Origin: Bifidobacterium imperatoris
GTDB lineage: Bacteria > Actinomycetota > Actinomycetes > Actinomycetales > Bifidobacteriaceae
NCBI RefSeq assembly: GCF_002860405.1
Contig: NZ_NMWV01000007.1
Coordinates: 171 to 42,447 of the forward strand
Length of the DNA stretch: 42,277 bases
Direction of reading: 5' to 3'
Positions 27,465 to 35,240 of the stretch are shown here, in pieces (the first letter of the stretch is position 1; each line of letters begins with the position of its first letter). Position numbers and translations under genes: made by a program. The notes beneath the pieces were generated by a model. That model did not search any database and was not told where the DNA came from. It worked only from the letters and a program-made list of their open reading frames with translations.

Positions 27465-28433
27465 ATGAGCGCAACAGCGAAAACCAAGAAGCATGTGCAG
27501 GATGCAACTGCGCGTGAGAAGGGAATGTCCCGCATTCCGGGCAGCCCATCAAGCCGATTCTGGCTGTACCTGATTCCAGGTTTTGTCATGCTGCTGTGGA
27601 TCATCGTGATCCCGGCTGTGTGGAACATTTATCTGAGCTTCACCAACTATCGTGGTATCAAGCCGCCAACCTTCGCAGGCCTGACCAACTGGGCTCGACT
27701 GATGAAGGACACCACCTTCTGGACCTCCTTCCGCAACTCCATCTGGATGATTATTGCAATGGTGGTCATCCCGATTCTGCTCGGCCTAATTCTCTCCTCC
27801 CTCGTCTTCGACGTGGTGCAGAAGAAGTTCGGACCGAAGGCCGCATCCACGATGCGTGCCATCTACTACTTCCCGCAGTTGCTGCCTATCGCAGTCGCAT
27901 CCTTGGTCATGGGCTGGATCTTCCGCCCGGAGAATGGCGCACTGAACGCCCTGCTTGAAGCCATCGGTCTCGGCAACCTCCAACATGACTGGCTCGGCAA
28001 ACCAGATACGGCACTGATCTTCCTCATGCTCATCATGATCTGGATTCAGGTAGGCTACCCGCTGGTCATCTTCATGTCCGGCCTGCAGCGCGTCGATCCG
28101 GAACTGTATGAAGCCGCAAGCCTCGACGGCGCCAACTGGTGGCAGCGCTTCCTCGCCATCACCCTGCCGGCCATCAAGCCTGAAATCTTCGTGGTGGCCC
28201 TGACCTGCACCATCGCAGCCCTGAAGGTGTTCGGTCCGGTCTACATGCTGACCAAGGGCGGCCCAGGCACCAGCACCATCGTGCCGTCCTACTACTCGTA
28301 CGTTCAGTTCTTCCAGTCGCAGCAGGTTGGCTACGGTGCCGCGATTGCTACCGCTCTGACCATCGTCATCATCATTGTGGCCGTTGTGTTCACCAACCTT
28401 CAGGAGAAGGTTGCGAAGGAAGATGAGGAGTAG
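27465..28433 (+). CDS. ABC sugar transporter permease 1 (locus A)
   Basis: This 322-aa permease is of the MalF type, with about six membrane helices starting at FWLYLIPGFVMLLWIIVIP. The EAA loop that contacts the ATPase reads EAASLDGANWWQRF. The N-terminal tail is basic and cytoplasmic. It starts 182 nt after the binding protein gene and ends 3 nt before the second permease. No ATPase gene is nearby; bifidobacterial and other actinobacterial CUT1 systems commonly share an MsiK-type ATPase encoded elsewhere. Confidence 0.92.
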   Translation: MSATAKTKKHVQDATAREKGMSRIPGSPSSRFWLYLIPGFVMLLWIIVIPAVWNIYLSFTNYRGIKPPTFAGLTNWARLMKDTTFWTSFRNSIWMIIAMVVIPILLGLILSSLVFDVVQKKFGPKAASTMRAIYYFPQLLPIAVASLVMGWIFRPENGALNALLEAIGLGNLQHDWLGKPDTALIFLMLIMIWIQVGYPLVIFMSGLQRVDPELYEAASLDGANWWQRFLAITLPAIKPEIFVVALTCTIAALKVFGPVYMLTKGGPGTSTIVPSYYSYVQFFQSQQVGYGAAIATALTIVIIIVAVVFTNLQEKVAKEDEE

Positions 28434-28436
28434 ACC

Positions 28437-29306
28437 ATGACTTCTGCAACCGCACGCAAAATGAATATTCCTAGGGCTCACAAGAACCGCACGGTCGGCG
28501 ACTGGACGATCATGGTGTTGCTGATTATCGGCGGCCTGATCATGCTCTTCCCGTTCATCGTCCTGCTGCTCAACGCATTCAAGACCACAGCCGACTACAA
28601 TGCCTCCGGCCCTCTGGCCTGGCCGCATGAGTTCAGCCTCGACGGTCTGGTGAAGTTCTGGACCCGCGTCAACTACCCTGAAAAGCTCTGGAACTCCATC
28701 TGGACCTCCGGCCTTGTGGCAATCTTCGCAGTGATTCTCTCCATGTTCAACGCCTTCGCGCTCGGCATCGGCCGCGTCAAGGGTCGCCGTTGGATCGTGC
28801 TGCTTATCATGCTTGCCAACATGCTGCCGCAGGAAGCCATGCTGTACCCGCTGTACATCATGTTCAAGGAGATCGGCCTGTACAACAGCCCGTGGGCCAT
28901 TGTCATCATCTTCACGGTGATTCAGTCCGCATTCGGCACCTACCTGCTCTCCTCCGTGTATGGCACCTTCCCGAAGGCAATCCTTGAAGCAGCAACCATC
29001 GATGGTGCCAGCCGCTGGACCATCTTCAAGGACATCGTGTTCCCGATTTCCAAGCCCACCCTGAGCGTCATGCTCGTGTTCTTCTTCATCTGGACCTGGA
29101 ACGAGTACATGATTCCAATGGCCTTCCTCATCGACAACTCCACCCAGACCATCCCGATTGCAGTCAGCTCGCTGACTGGTGACCGCCTGATGGATGTGAC
29201 CACCACCGCTGCCGCATCCCTCATCAGCATCGTGCCTACCCTGATCTTCTACTTGATCTTCCAGCGCACGCTGTCCCGCGGTATCACCTCCGGTGCAGTC
29301 AAGTAG
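28437..29306 (+). CDS. ABC sugar transporter permease 2 (locus A)
   Basis: This 289-aa permease is of the MalG type, with six helices and the EAA loop EAATIDGASRWTIF. It starts 3 nt after the first permease stop, which implies translational coupling. It ends in the typical short C-terminus SRGITSGAVK. It forms the second half of the membrane channel. An intercistronic hairpin follows before the alpha-xylosidase gene. Confidence 0.92.
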   Translation: MTSATARKMNIPRAHKNRTVGDWTIMVLLIIGGLIMLFPFIVLLLNAFKTTADYNASGPLAWPHEFSLDGLVKFWTRVNYPEKLWNSIWTSGLVAIFAVILSMFNAFALGIGRVKGRRWIVLLIMLANMLPQEAMLYPLYIMFKEIGLYNSPWAIVIIFTVIQSAFGTYLLSSVYGTFPKAILEAATIDGASRWTIFKDIVFPISKPTLSVMLVFFFIWTWNEYMIPMAFLIDNSTQTIPIAVSSLTGDRLMDVTTTAAASLISIVPTLIFYLIFQRTLSRGITSGAVK

Positions 29307-29371
29307 TGGAATAACGGCCCGAAGTAGCAACCCAGGGTCATAATACAAACCAACATAACCCGATAAACCAA

Positions 29372-29408
29372 GGTTCCGGCCGGTTCTAATTCCCTGCCGG
29401 CCGGAACC
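29372..29408 (+). other. intercistronic hairpin before alpha-xylosidase gene
   Basis: GGTTCCGGCCGG (29372-29383) pairs perfectly with CCGGCCGGAACC (29397-29408). No U-tract follows, so an mRNA-protecting or processing role is more likely than termination. Confidence 0.55.
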
Positions 29409-29435
29409 GCCTCTCCCACAAGGAGTACAGCAACA

Positions 29436-31847
29436 ATGAAGTTCACCAACGGTTACTGGATGATTCGCGACGGCGTCGAAGCCCTCTACGCGCGTGAAGC
29501 CTATGAATTGAGCGCCGACGCTGCAGCTGAGCAGCTCAACGTGCTTGCCCCGACCTCTGTGGTGCGTGGCCGCTACGATACGTTGAACCTGCCTACATTC
29601 GATGTGGACATCACCTCGCCGGCCGAAGGCGTGATCCGCGTACGTGCTGCCCACTGGCTGGGCGCTACCGAATACCCCGGATTCCCGCTCAACGCGGACG
29701 AGCCCGGCAACCGCGACTATGTGAGTGTGGCTGCCCACGGCAATGGTGATGGCGAAGTGGGCGTCAACGGCGCGGACGTTACTTTAACCACCGGTGGACT
29801 GACTGCCAAGGTCGTCAAGGGCTCACCTTGGAACCTGACCTTCCTCGGTGAAGACGGTAAGGTGCTCACCAAGTCGGAAGGCAAGTCCCTGGCTCGATTC
29901 AAGCTTGGTGTGGAATCCAACGTCACCGCGCAGCCGGTTGGCGAATTCGGTGTGACCATGGATGGCTCCGCCCGCGATGAATCCGACGTGTTCACCGCCA
30001 TCCAGCTGCACCTCGGCGTGGGCGAGAACGTCTACGGCCTGGGCGAACGCTTCGGTGCCTACGTGAAGAACGGCCAGACCGTCGACATCTGGAACGAGGA
30101 CGGCGGCACCGCATCCGAGCAGGGCTACAAGGATGTGCCGTTCTACATGACCTCCAACGGCTACGGCATTCTGGTGAACAACCGCGGCCACGTCTCCTTC
30201 GAAATCGGCTCCGAAAACACCGAAGCCGTGCAGTTCTCCGTGCCGGGTGAAGGCCTCGACTTCTGCGTGATCTATGGCCCGACCCCGAAGCAGATTCTCG
30301 ACCGCTACACCAAGCTCGTGGGCCGCCCGGCCAACGTGCCGGCATGGAGCTACGGCTTGTGGCTCACCACCTCGTTCACCACCAAGTACGACGAGCAGAC
30401 CATCAACTCCTTCATCGACGGCATGGCCGAGCGTGATATTCCACTGGCCGCATTCCACTACGACTGCTACTGGATGCGTGAATTCCACTGGTGCGATTTC
30501 GAATGGGACAAGCGCTTCTTCGGCGACATCGAATCCACGCTGAAGCGTCTGCACGAGGACAAAGGCCTGCACATCTGCGCATGGATCAACCCGTACATCG
30601 GCCAGCGCGGCGACATGTTCAAGGAAGGCCGCGACAAGGGCTACCTCGTCAAGAAGGCCAATGGCGAAGTCTGGCAGACCGACTTCTGGCAGGCCGGCAT
30701 GGGCTTGGTGGACTTCACCAACCCTGAGGCCCGCGAATGGTTCAAGGGCAAGGTCAAGAAGCTGCTGCACCAGGGCGTGGACGCCATCAAGACCGACTTC
30801 GGCGAGCGTATCCCGCGCGACGTGGTCTGGTACGACGGCTCCCCGAAGCTCTCCATGCACAACTGGTACACCCAGCTCTACAACCAGACAGTGTTCGAGG
30901 CGATTGAGGAAACCTACGGCAAGGGCAACGCATGCCTGTACGCCCGATCGGCAACCGTGGGCGGCCAGCAGCAGCCCGTGCACTGGGGCGGCGACTGCGA
31001 ATCCACCTTCAACGGCATGGCACAGTCCCTGCGCGCAGGTCTGTCCCTGACCTCCTCTGGCTTCGGCTTCTGGAGCCACGACATTGGCGGCTTCGAAGGC
31101 GCCTTCCCGGATCCGGCAGTCTACAAGCGTTGGGTGGCATTCGGCCTTCTGGGCTCCCACTCCCGTCTGCACGGCTCCACTGTGTACCGCGTGCCGTGGC
31201 TGTTCGACGAGGAAGACAAGAAAAACGGCGTGGAGCTGGTTCCCGGTCAGACCGCCGTGGACGTGGCCCGCAAGTTCACCAAGCTCAAGCTCGAACTCAT
31301 GCCGTACGTCTACGAGACCGGCCTGAAGCCGCACATCAACGGCACTCCGGTAATGCGTTCCATGTTCGTCGAATTCCCGGATGACCAGACCTGCCGTACG
31401 CTGGACCGCCAGTACATGTTCGGCCCGAACTTCTTGGTGGCCCCTGTATTCACCTACTCCGGCGAAGTTTCCTACTACCTGCCGGAAGGCGTGTGGACCA
31501 ACTGGCTCACTGGCGAGAAGGCGCAGGGTGGCGTGTGGCGCAACGAGGTGCACGGCTACGATTCCATCCCGCTGTGGGTGCGCGACGGCTCCGTCATCGT
31601 CACCAACCCGGGCGAAACCAAGCCGGACCGTGTCTACGGCACCGACGCTCTGGTTTCCGTGTTCCTGACCGATGCCGAATCCGCCGAAGCGGTGGTCAGC
31701 GAAATCGACGGCTCCTCCGTGACCTTCACCGCCCGCCGTACCCCGGCCGGCGTGGAAGTCTCCAGCTCCGACGGCCGCGCATTCTCCGCCCGACTGGGCG
31801 CGGACGGCGAGATCGTCAAGGCTGAATCCGGCACCGTGGTGCTGTAA
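29436..31847 (+). CDS. alpha-xylosidase, GH31 (YicI type)
   Basis: This 803-aa cytoplasmic enzyme lacks a signal peptide and aligns well by eye with E. coli YicI along its full length. The nucleophile is Asp454 in KTDFGERIP and the acid/base is Asp520 in HWGGDC. Residues that set xyloside preference in YicI are largely kept: Cys344 and Lys452 match, while the neighbouring Phe is Tyr345. It would remove non-reducing alpha-xylosyl units, as in isoprimeverose or xyloglucan fragments, to give xylose and glucose. AAGGAG precedes ATG 29436. It follows the transporter genes and precedes a beta-glucosidase. Alpha-glucosidase side activity is possible. Confidence 0.9.
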   Translation: MKFTNGYWMIRDGVEALYAREAYELSADAAAEQLNVLAPTSVVRGRYDTLNLPTFDVDITSPAEGVIRVRAAHWLGATEYPGFPLNADEPGNRDYVSVAAHGNGDGEVGVNGADVTLTTGGLTAKVVKGSPWNLTFLGEDGKVLTKSEGKSLARFKLGVESNVTAQPVGEFGVTMDGSARDESDVFTAIQLHLGVGENVYGLGERFGAYVKNGQTVDIWNEDGGTASEQGYKDVPFYMTSNGYGILVNNRGHVSFEIGSENTEAVQFSVPGEGLDFCVIYGPTPKQILDRYTKLVGRPANVPAWSYGLWLTTSFTTKYDEQTINSFIDGMAERDIPLAAFHYDCYWMREFHWCDFEWDKRFFGDIESTLKRLHEDKGLHICAWINPYIGQRGDMFKEGRDKGYLVKKANGEVWQTDFWQAGMGLVDFTNPEAREWFKGKVKKLLHQGVDAIKTDFGERIPRDVVWYDGSPKLSMHNWYTQLYNQTVFEAIEETYGKGNACLYARSATVGGQQQPVHWGGDCESTFNGMAQSLRAGLSLTSSGFGFWSHDIGGFEGAFPDPAVYKRWVAFGLLGSHSRLHGSTVYRVPWLFDEEDKKNGVELVPGQTAVDVARKFTKLKLELMPYVYETGLKPHINGTPVMRSMFVEFPDDQTCRTLDRQYMFGPNFLVAPVFTYSGEVSYYLPEGVWTNWLTGEKAQGGVWRNEVHGYDSIPLWVRDGSVIVTNPGETKPDRVYGTDALVSVFLTDAESAEAVVSEIDGSSVTFTARRTPAGVEVSSSDGRAFSARLGADGEIVKAESGTVVL

Positions 31848-31859
31848 TGCATGAATGAT

Positions 31860-31898
31860 GGCAGCTCCTTCCTTCCGTGAGGGAGCTGCCGCTTTGTT
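31860..31898 (+). terminator. hairpin between GH31 and GH1 genes
   Basis: GGCAGCTCC (31860-31868) pairs with GGAGCTGCC (31882-31890), followed by gctttgtt. This is a probable partial terminator, 13 nt after the alpha-xylosidase stop. Confidence 0.6.
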
Positions 31899-31923
31899 AT
31901 CAATGGTTTATGGAGATACCGCC

Positions 31924-33327
31924 ATGACATTCACATTCCCGAAAGATTTTACATGGGGAACCGCCACCGCCTCCTATCAGGTCGAAGGCGCAATTTATGA
32001 AGGTGGTCGTACCGCATCTATTTGGGACACGTATTGTGCGGTGCCGGGCAATATCTTGGACGGCTCCAGTGGTGAATTCGCCTGCGACCAATACCATCGC
32101 TACTTGGAGGACATCAAGCTCATGCAAGAGCTTGGCGTAGGGGCTTACCGGCTTTCCGTGGCGTGGTCGCGCATCGTTCCCAAATATGGCGGACCAGTGA
32201 ATCAGGAAGGCATCGACTATTACCGGCGAGTGCTGAAAGCCTTGCACGAAGCCGGAATCAAACCTGCCGTGACGCTGTATCACTGGGATTTGCCGCAATA
32301 TTTGGAAGATCGTGGCGGATGGGTGAACCGGGAAACCGCGTTGCGATTCGCCGATTACGTTGCGGTCCTCGTGCATGAGTTCGGCGACCTGGTGGATACA
32401 TGGATTACATTGAACGAACCGTGGTGCAGTGCATATTTAGGGTATGGCAATGGTGCTCATGCGCCCGGATTGCGTGATCATGCCAAGGCGCTCGCTGCCG
32501 TGCATCATCTCAATCTGGCTCACGGTCTTGCCGTCAAGGCTATACGTGCTGAATTGGGGGAGCGGGCCAAGGTTGCCGTCACGCTGAACTTGGCCGCTAA
32601 TGTGGCCGAAACCGATGCGTCTGAAGATATTGCGGCCAAGCATCGTGCCGATCTTATGGCCAATGAGGTGTTTTTGGGGCCTATGATTGACGGCGCATAC
32701 AATCCGGAGATTTTCGAGGTTACCAAGCATGTCACCGATTGGTCATTCATCCAGGACGGTGACGTTGAAATCGCGCACCAGCCAATTGACGCATTAGGTA
32801 TCAATTACTATTCGACCAATCATGTGCGCGGCTGCGTCGCTACTGATGCTGGCTCCTTTGCTGGTGATCGGCATGCCAATGCGATGCCTGCGCAGGAGAA
32901 CGTGGAAACACTGCCTCCCACCGGCGAATTGACGGCGATGGGGTGGAATCAGGAGCCGAAAGCGCTGACCGCTCTGCTCTGCGAACTCAGTGAACGCTGG
33001 CCCGACCTGCCGATAGTGATTACCGAAAACGGCTCGGCATGGGAAGATGAAGTCAGTGAGGATTCCGCTGCACCGGGTGGACGTATTGTTCATGATCCAC
33101 AGCGAGTGGCCTATCTGAATGCGCATGTACAAGCGGTTGCCGACGCTTTGGCGGCTGGGGCAAACGTGACTGGTTACTTTGCCTGGAGTCTGCTCGATAA
33201 CTTCGAGTGGGCGTATGGCTATACCAAGCGATTTGGCATTATTCGTGTGGATTACGACACCCAAGCGCGTATCTGGAAGGATTCGGCGCTGCGATTTAGG
33301 CAAATCGTCCAGGAGAACGCCATCTAG
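31924..33327 (+). CDS. beta-glucosidase, GH1 (locus A)
   Basis: This 467-aa cytoplasmic GH1 enzyme begins MTFTFPKDFTWGTATASYQV. The acid/base is Glu165 in TLNEPW and the nucleophile is Glu368 in VITENGS. It hydrolyses short beta-glucosides to glucose. It is highly similar to the second GH1 at 38849-40231 (same motifs, few gaps), so the two are paralogues. ATG 31924 was chosen because it gives the standard GH1 start; upstream in-frame codons overlap the hairpin. Codon use is less optimised than in the locus B paralogue. It ends about 50 nt before a cluster of palindromes. Confidence 0.93.
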   Translation: MTFTFPKDFTWGTATASYQVEGAIYEGGRTASIWDTYCAVPGNILDGSSGEFACDQYHRYLEDIKLMQELGVGAYRLSVAWSRIVPKYGGPVNQEGIDYYRRVLKALHEAGIKPAVTLYHWDLPQYLEDRGGWVNRETALRFADYVAVLVHEFGDLVDTWITLNEPWCSAYLGYGNGAHAPGLRDHAKALAAVHHLNLAHGLAVKAIRAELGERAKVAVTLNLAANVAETDASEDIAAKHRADLMANEVFLGPMIDGAYNPEIFEVTKHVTDWSFIQDGDVEIAHQPIDALGINYYSTNHVRGCVATDAGSFAGDRHANAMPAQENVETLPPTGELTAMGWNQEPKALTALLCELSERWPDLPIVITENGSAWEDEVSEDSAAPGGRIVHDPQRVAYLNAHVQAVADALAAGANVTGYFAWSLLDNFEWAYGYTKRFGIIRVDYDTQARIWKDSALRFRQIVQENAI

Positions 33328-33374
33328 TCGTCGTTCTCTGTTGAAGCTTGCGCGGTGAAGGCGCTCATCACCGC

Positions 33375-33431
33375 GCATAACGGATAGTGGGTGGAACCTT
33401 CAATTAAGGTTCCACCCACTATCCGTTATGC
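33375..33431. repeat. 26-bp perfect hairpin after the locus A GH1 gene
   Basis: GCATAACGGATAGTGGGTGG plus aacctt (33375-33400) is perfectly complementary to 33406-33431 across a 5-nt loop. There is no U-tract. A stem this long and perfect is unusual. It abuts the double-hairpin repeat that follows and probably acts as a bidirectional stop or mRNA 3' end. Confidence 0.75.
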
Positions 33432-33432
33432 A

Positions 33433-33545
33433 CTCGCGCAGTTACTGCCTGTTTGATGACGAATACAGGCAGTAACTGCGCGAGCGCTACGTTAAGACGC
33501 GCACATACTGCCTGTTTCGGGATAAAAACAGGCAGTAACTGCGCG
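33433..33545. repeat. double-hairpin repeat, copy 1
   Basis: The first hairpin has perfect 20-nt arms (33433-33452 and 33465-33484) around a 12-nt loop and contains GCAGTTACTGCCTG. The second (about 33499-33544) uses the same words in a less perfect stem. A closely matching unit lies at 40252-40370 after the other GH1 gene. The shared spacer includes AAGACGCGCACATACTGCCT. Confidence 0.85.
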
Positions 33546-33628
33546 GGAGAGGGCGGAGTCTTGGCGTTCCAAGGTTCCGCTGCTTGCTCTATGCGGTTCA
33601 TATGCTGAAAGCCTTGCATGTTTCTTTA

Positions 33629-33653
33629 TTGAGAACGATTGCTGCGGGGAAGA
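33629..33653. repeat. relic of one end of the palindromic repeat element
   Basis: TTATTGAGAACGATTGCTGC followed by gggg matches the right end of the elements at 6650-6815 and 15206-15367 (TTAATGAGAACCATTCGCTG then cgggg), with a 1-nt deletion. It lies about 50 bp before the third LacI gene. Confidence 0.5.
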
Positions 33654-33702
33654 GTCGTTGTAAAGTAATCAATCACGGATGTTTTGGGCGGGAGGTCTGC
33701 GC

Positions 33703-34704
33703 ATGGAAAAGGAAACGGTTACAATTCGCGATGTGGCGAAATTGGCCGGCGTTGCCGTTTCCACGGCTTCTCGCGCACTTGGCAATGGATCGGCATCGGC
33801 AAAAACGCGATTGAAGGTGCAGGAAGCCGCAGAAGCCCTGCATTTTGTGCCCAATCAGGCTGCCAAGCAGCTGACCTCAGGCAAATCGAACATTATCGCC
33901 ATCGTGGTGCCTGAGAATCCCGACTTTGTGTTCCGCGATGCATTTGTTTCCGGAATGGTATCCCAGCTGGCAACGTCCTTTACCGCTGCACATTTGTTGC
34001 CGTTCCTCGTACTGACCAAACCGCATGATGCGCATGGTTTTGCTGAGATTCTGAAAAGTTCTGGAGCAGCCGGCATCGTCATGGTCAGCTTCCATTATTC
34101 GAAATCATTTGCGGATGTACTCGAACAATCCGGTAAACTGATTGTCTCCATCGGTCAACCGGATCCCTCCATGCATTACCCGTATGTTGACGTCGATAAT
34201 TATCAGGGTGGCTATGATGCAATGATGTTGCTGCGTAAGCTCGGTCGCAAACATATCGCAGTAATTGCAGGCCCGACCGATATGCAGGCATCAGTACTGC
34301 GCACTCAAGGTGTGAGAGCCGCGCTAAAGACTCTGAAGATGGAACCGATTGCATTGGTCCCAGGCGAATATGGGACTGAGCATGGCGAAAATGTGATGCG
34401 GCAGGTACTTGCTGAGCATCCTGAAGTGGATGGCGTTTTCGCGCAGTCAGATCAGATTGCAGTCGGTGCACTCAAGGCGCTGCTGGCTACCGGTAAACGG
34501 GTTCCCGAGGACGTGGCACTTATTGGATTCGATGATTTTCATGTGGCGCAGGCTGTATCTCCAAGCCTGACCACATTTTCGCAGCCGTTGGCCACGATGG
34601 CGAAGACCGCGACCGAGATGCTTTGCGAACGCTTGGAATCGGGGGAGTGGAAGCGTAAGGCCGTGGTATTTCCTGCTCCTCTTGTTCGCCGCGAAAGCGC
34701 ATGA
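33703..34704 (+). CDS. LacI-family regulator of sugar locus B
   Basis: This 333-aa repressor has the HTH TIRDVAKLAGVAVSTASRAL and the hinge FVPNQAAKQLTSGKS. The sensor domain ends with the LIGFDDFHVAQAVSPSLTTF motif. ATG 33703 has GGGAGG upstream. It is separated by 536 bp from the locus B binding-protein gene in the same direction. Palindromes in that gap, including a LacI-type site just after the promoter, are probable targets. Given similar operator positions, it may also control locus A (inference). Confidence 0.9.
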   Translation: MEKETVTIRDVAKLAGVAVSTASRALGNGSASAKTRLKVQEAAEALHFVPNQAAKQLTSGKSNIIAIVVPENPDFVFRDAFVSGMVSQLATSFTAAHLLPFLVLTKPHDAHGFAEILKSSGAAGIVMVSFHYSKSFADVLEQSGKLIVSIGQPDPSMHYPYVDVDNYQGGYDAMMLLRKLGRKHIAVIAGPTDMQASVLRTQGVRAALKTLKMEPIALVPGEYGTEHGENVMRQVLAEHPEVDGVFAQSDQIAVGALKALLATGKRVPEDVALIGFDDFHVAQAVSPSLTTFSQPLATMAKTATEMLCERLESGEWKRKAVVFPAPLVRRESA

Positions 34705-34834
34705 TTCCGCTTTGTATCGCGTTTCTTGTTGAACCGGTGGAAGGCGCGGAAGCAATCGGATTTACTCATAGAAGTTGGGTGTAAACGGGGGCTTCCATTC
34801 GGAATCTGAGTCAAACGGTTTGGCGCCATGATGG

Positions 34835-34962
34835 AACGCATATGCGTTATTGGTTGATATGCCCGTTTTCTTTCCGTATGGTTTTGCTTGTCTTACCCTA
34901 TTGATGCAAGACAAGGAATGCTGCAATCGTTCGGGTTTCATGCGTTATCCAGAATATCTGGA
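34835..34962. promoter_or_regulatory. two palindromes in the gap before locus B
   Basis: AACGCATATGCGTT (34835-34848) is a perfect 14-bp palindrome and TCCAGA-ATA-TCTGGA (34948-34962) a perfect 15-bp one. Both are operator-like. The stretch 34705-35063 contains no credible gene. Confidence 0.4.
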
Positions 34963-35063
34963 ATGCCATGCGGAATCGGTTGCAAGCATTGTGTGACTTT
35001 ATTTCTATAGGTTCTTTCTCTAATTGTTCGATTCTGAGTTAGCTTGTTTTGTTGTGTTTGCTT

Positions 35064-35168
35064 GTGAACGTGCACATGTGACACGACACGCTAATTGTGT
35101 CAAATAATTTGACGAACTAAGTACCGGACGGTAATTTAACAATCGGTTTTTGGAAGCGGTTCCAAAAA
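35064..35168 (+). promoter_or_regulatory. promoter and operators of sugar locus B
   Basis: TTGACG (35109-35114), a 17-nt spacer and TAATTT (35132-35137) form the promoter. GTCAAAT-A-ATTTGAC (35099-35113), a perfect 15-bp palindrome, covers the -35. TGGAAGCGGTTCCA (35151-35164, extended to 22 bp by flanking T and A runs) is a classical LacI-family site just downstream of the start of transcription. GTGAACGTGCAC (35064-35075) resembles the GTGAACGTT sites of locus A. Confidence 0.7.
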
Positions 35169-35240
35169 TTTTGCGGTGTGACGACGCATCGTAAAGGGAG
35201 CGGGGCTCGCAGCAGAGCTTCGCGGAAAAGGAGAAAGCAA

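Noticed and set aside
27786..29738. 650-codon open frame antisense to the two permease genes and the start of the alpha-xylosidase gene
   Set aside because: Asp/His/Gly-rich low-complexity product, spanning three real genes; another shadow.
33375..33545. Short CRISPR-like array
   Set aside because: The repeats are inverted pairs forming hairpins, not regularly spaced direct repeats with unique spacers, and there are no cas genes.
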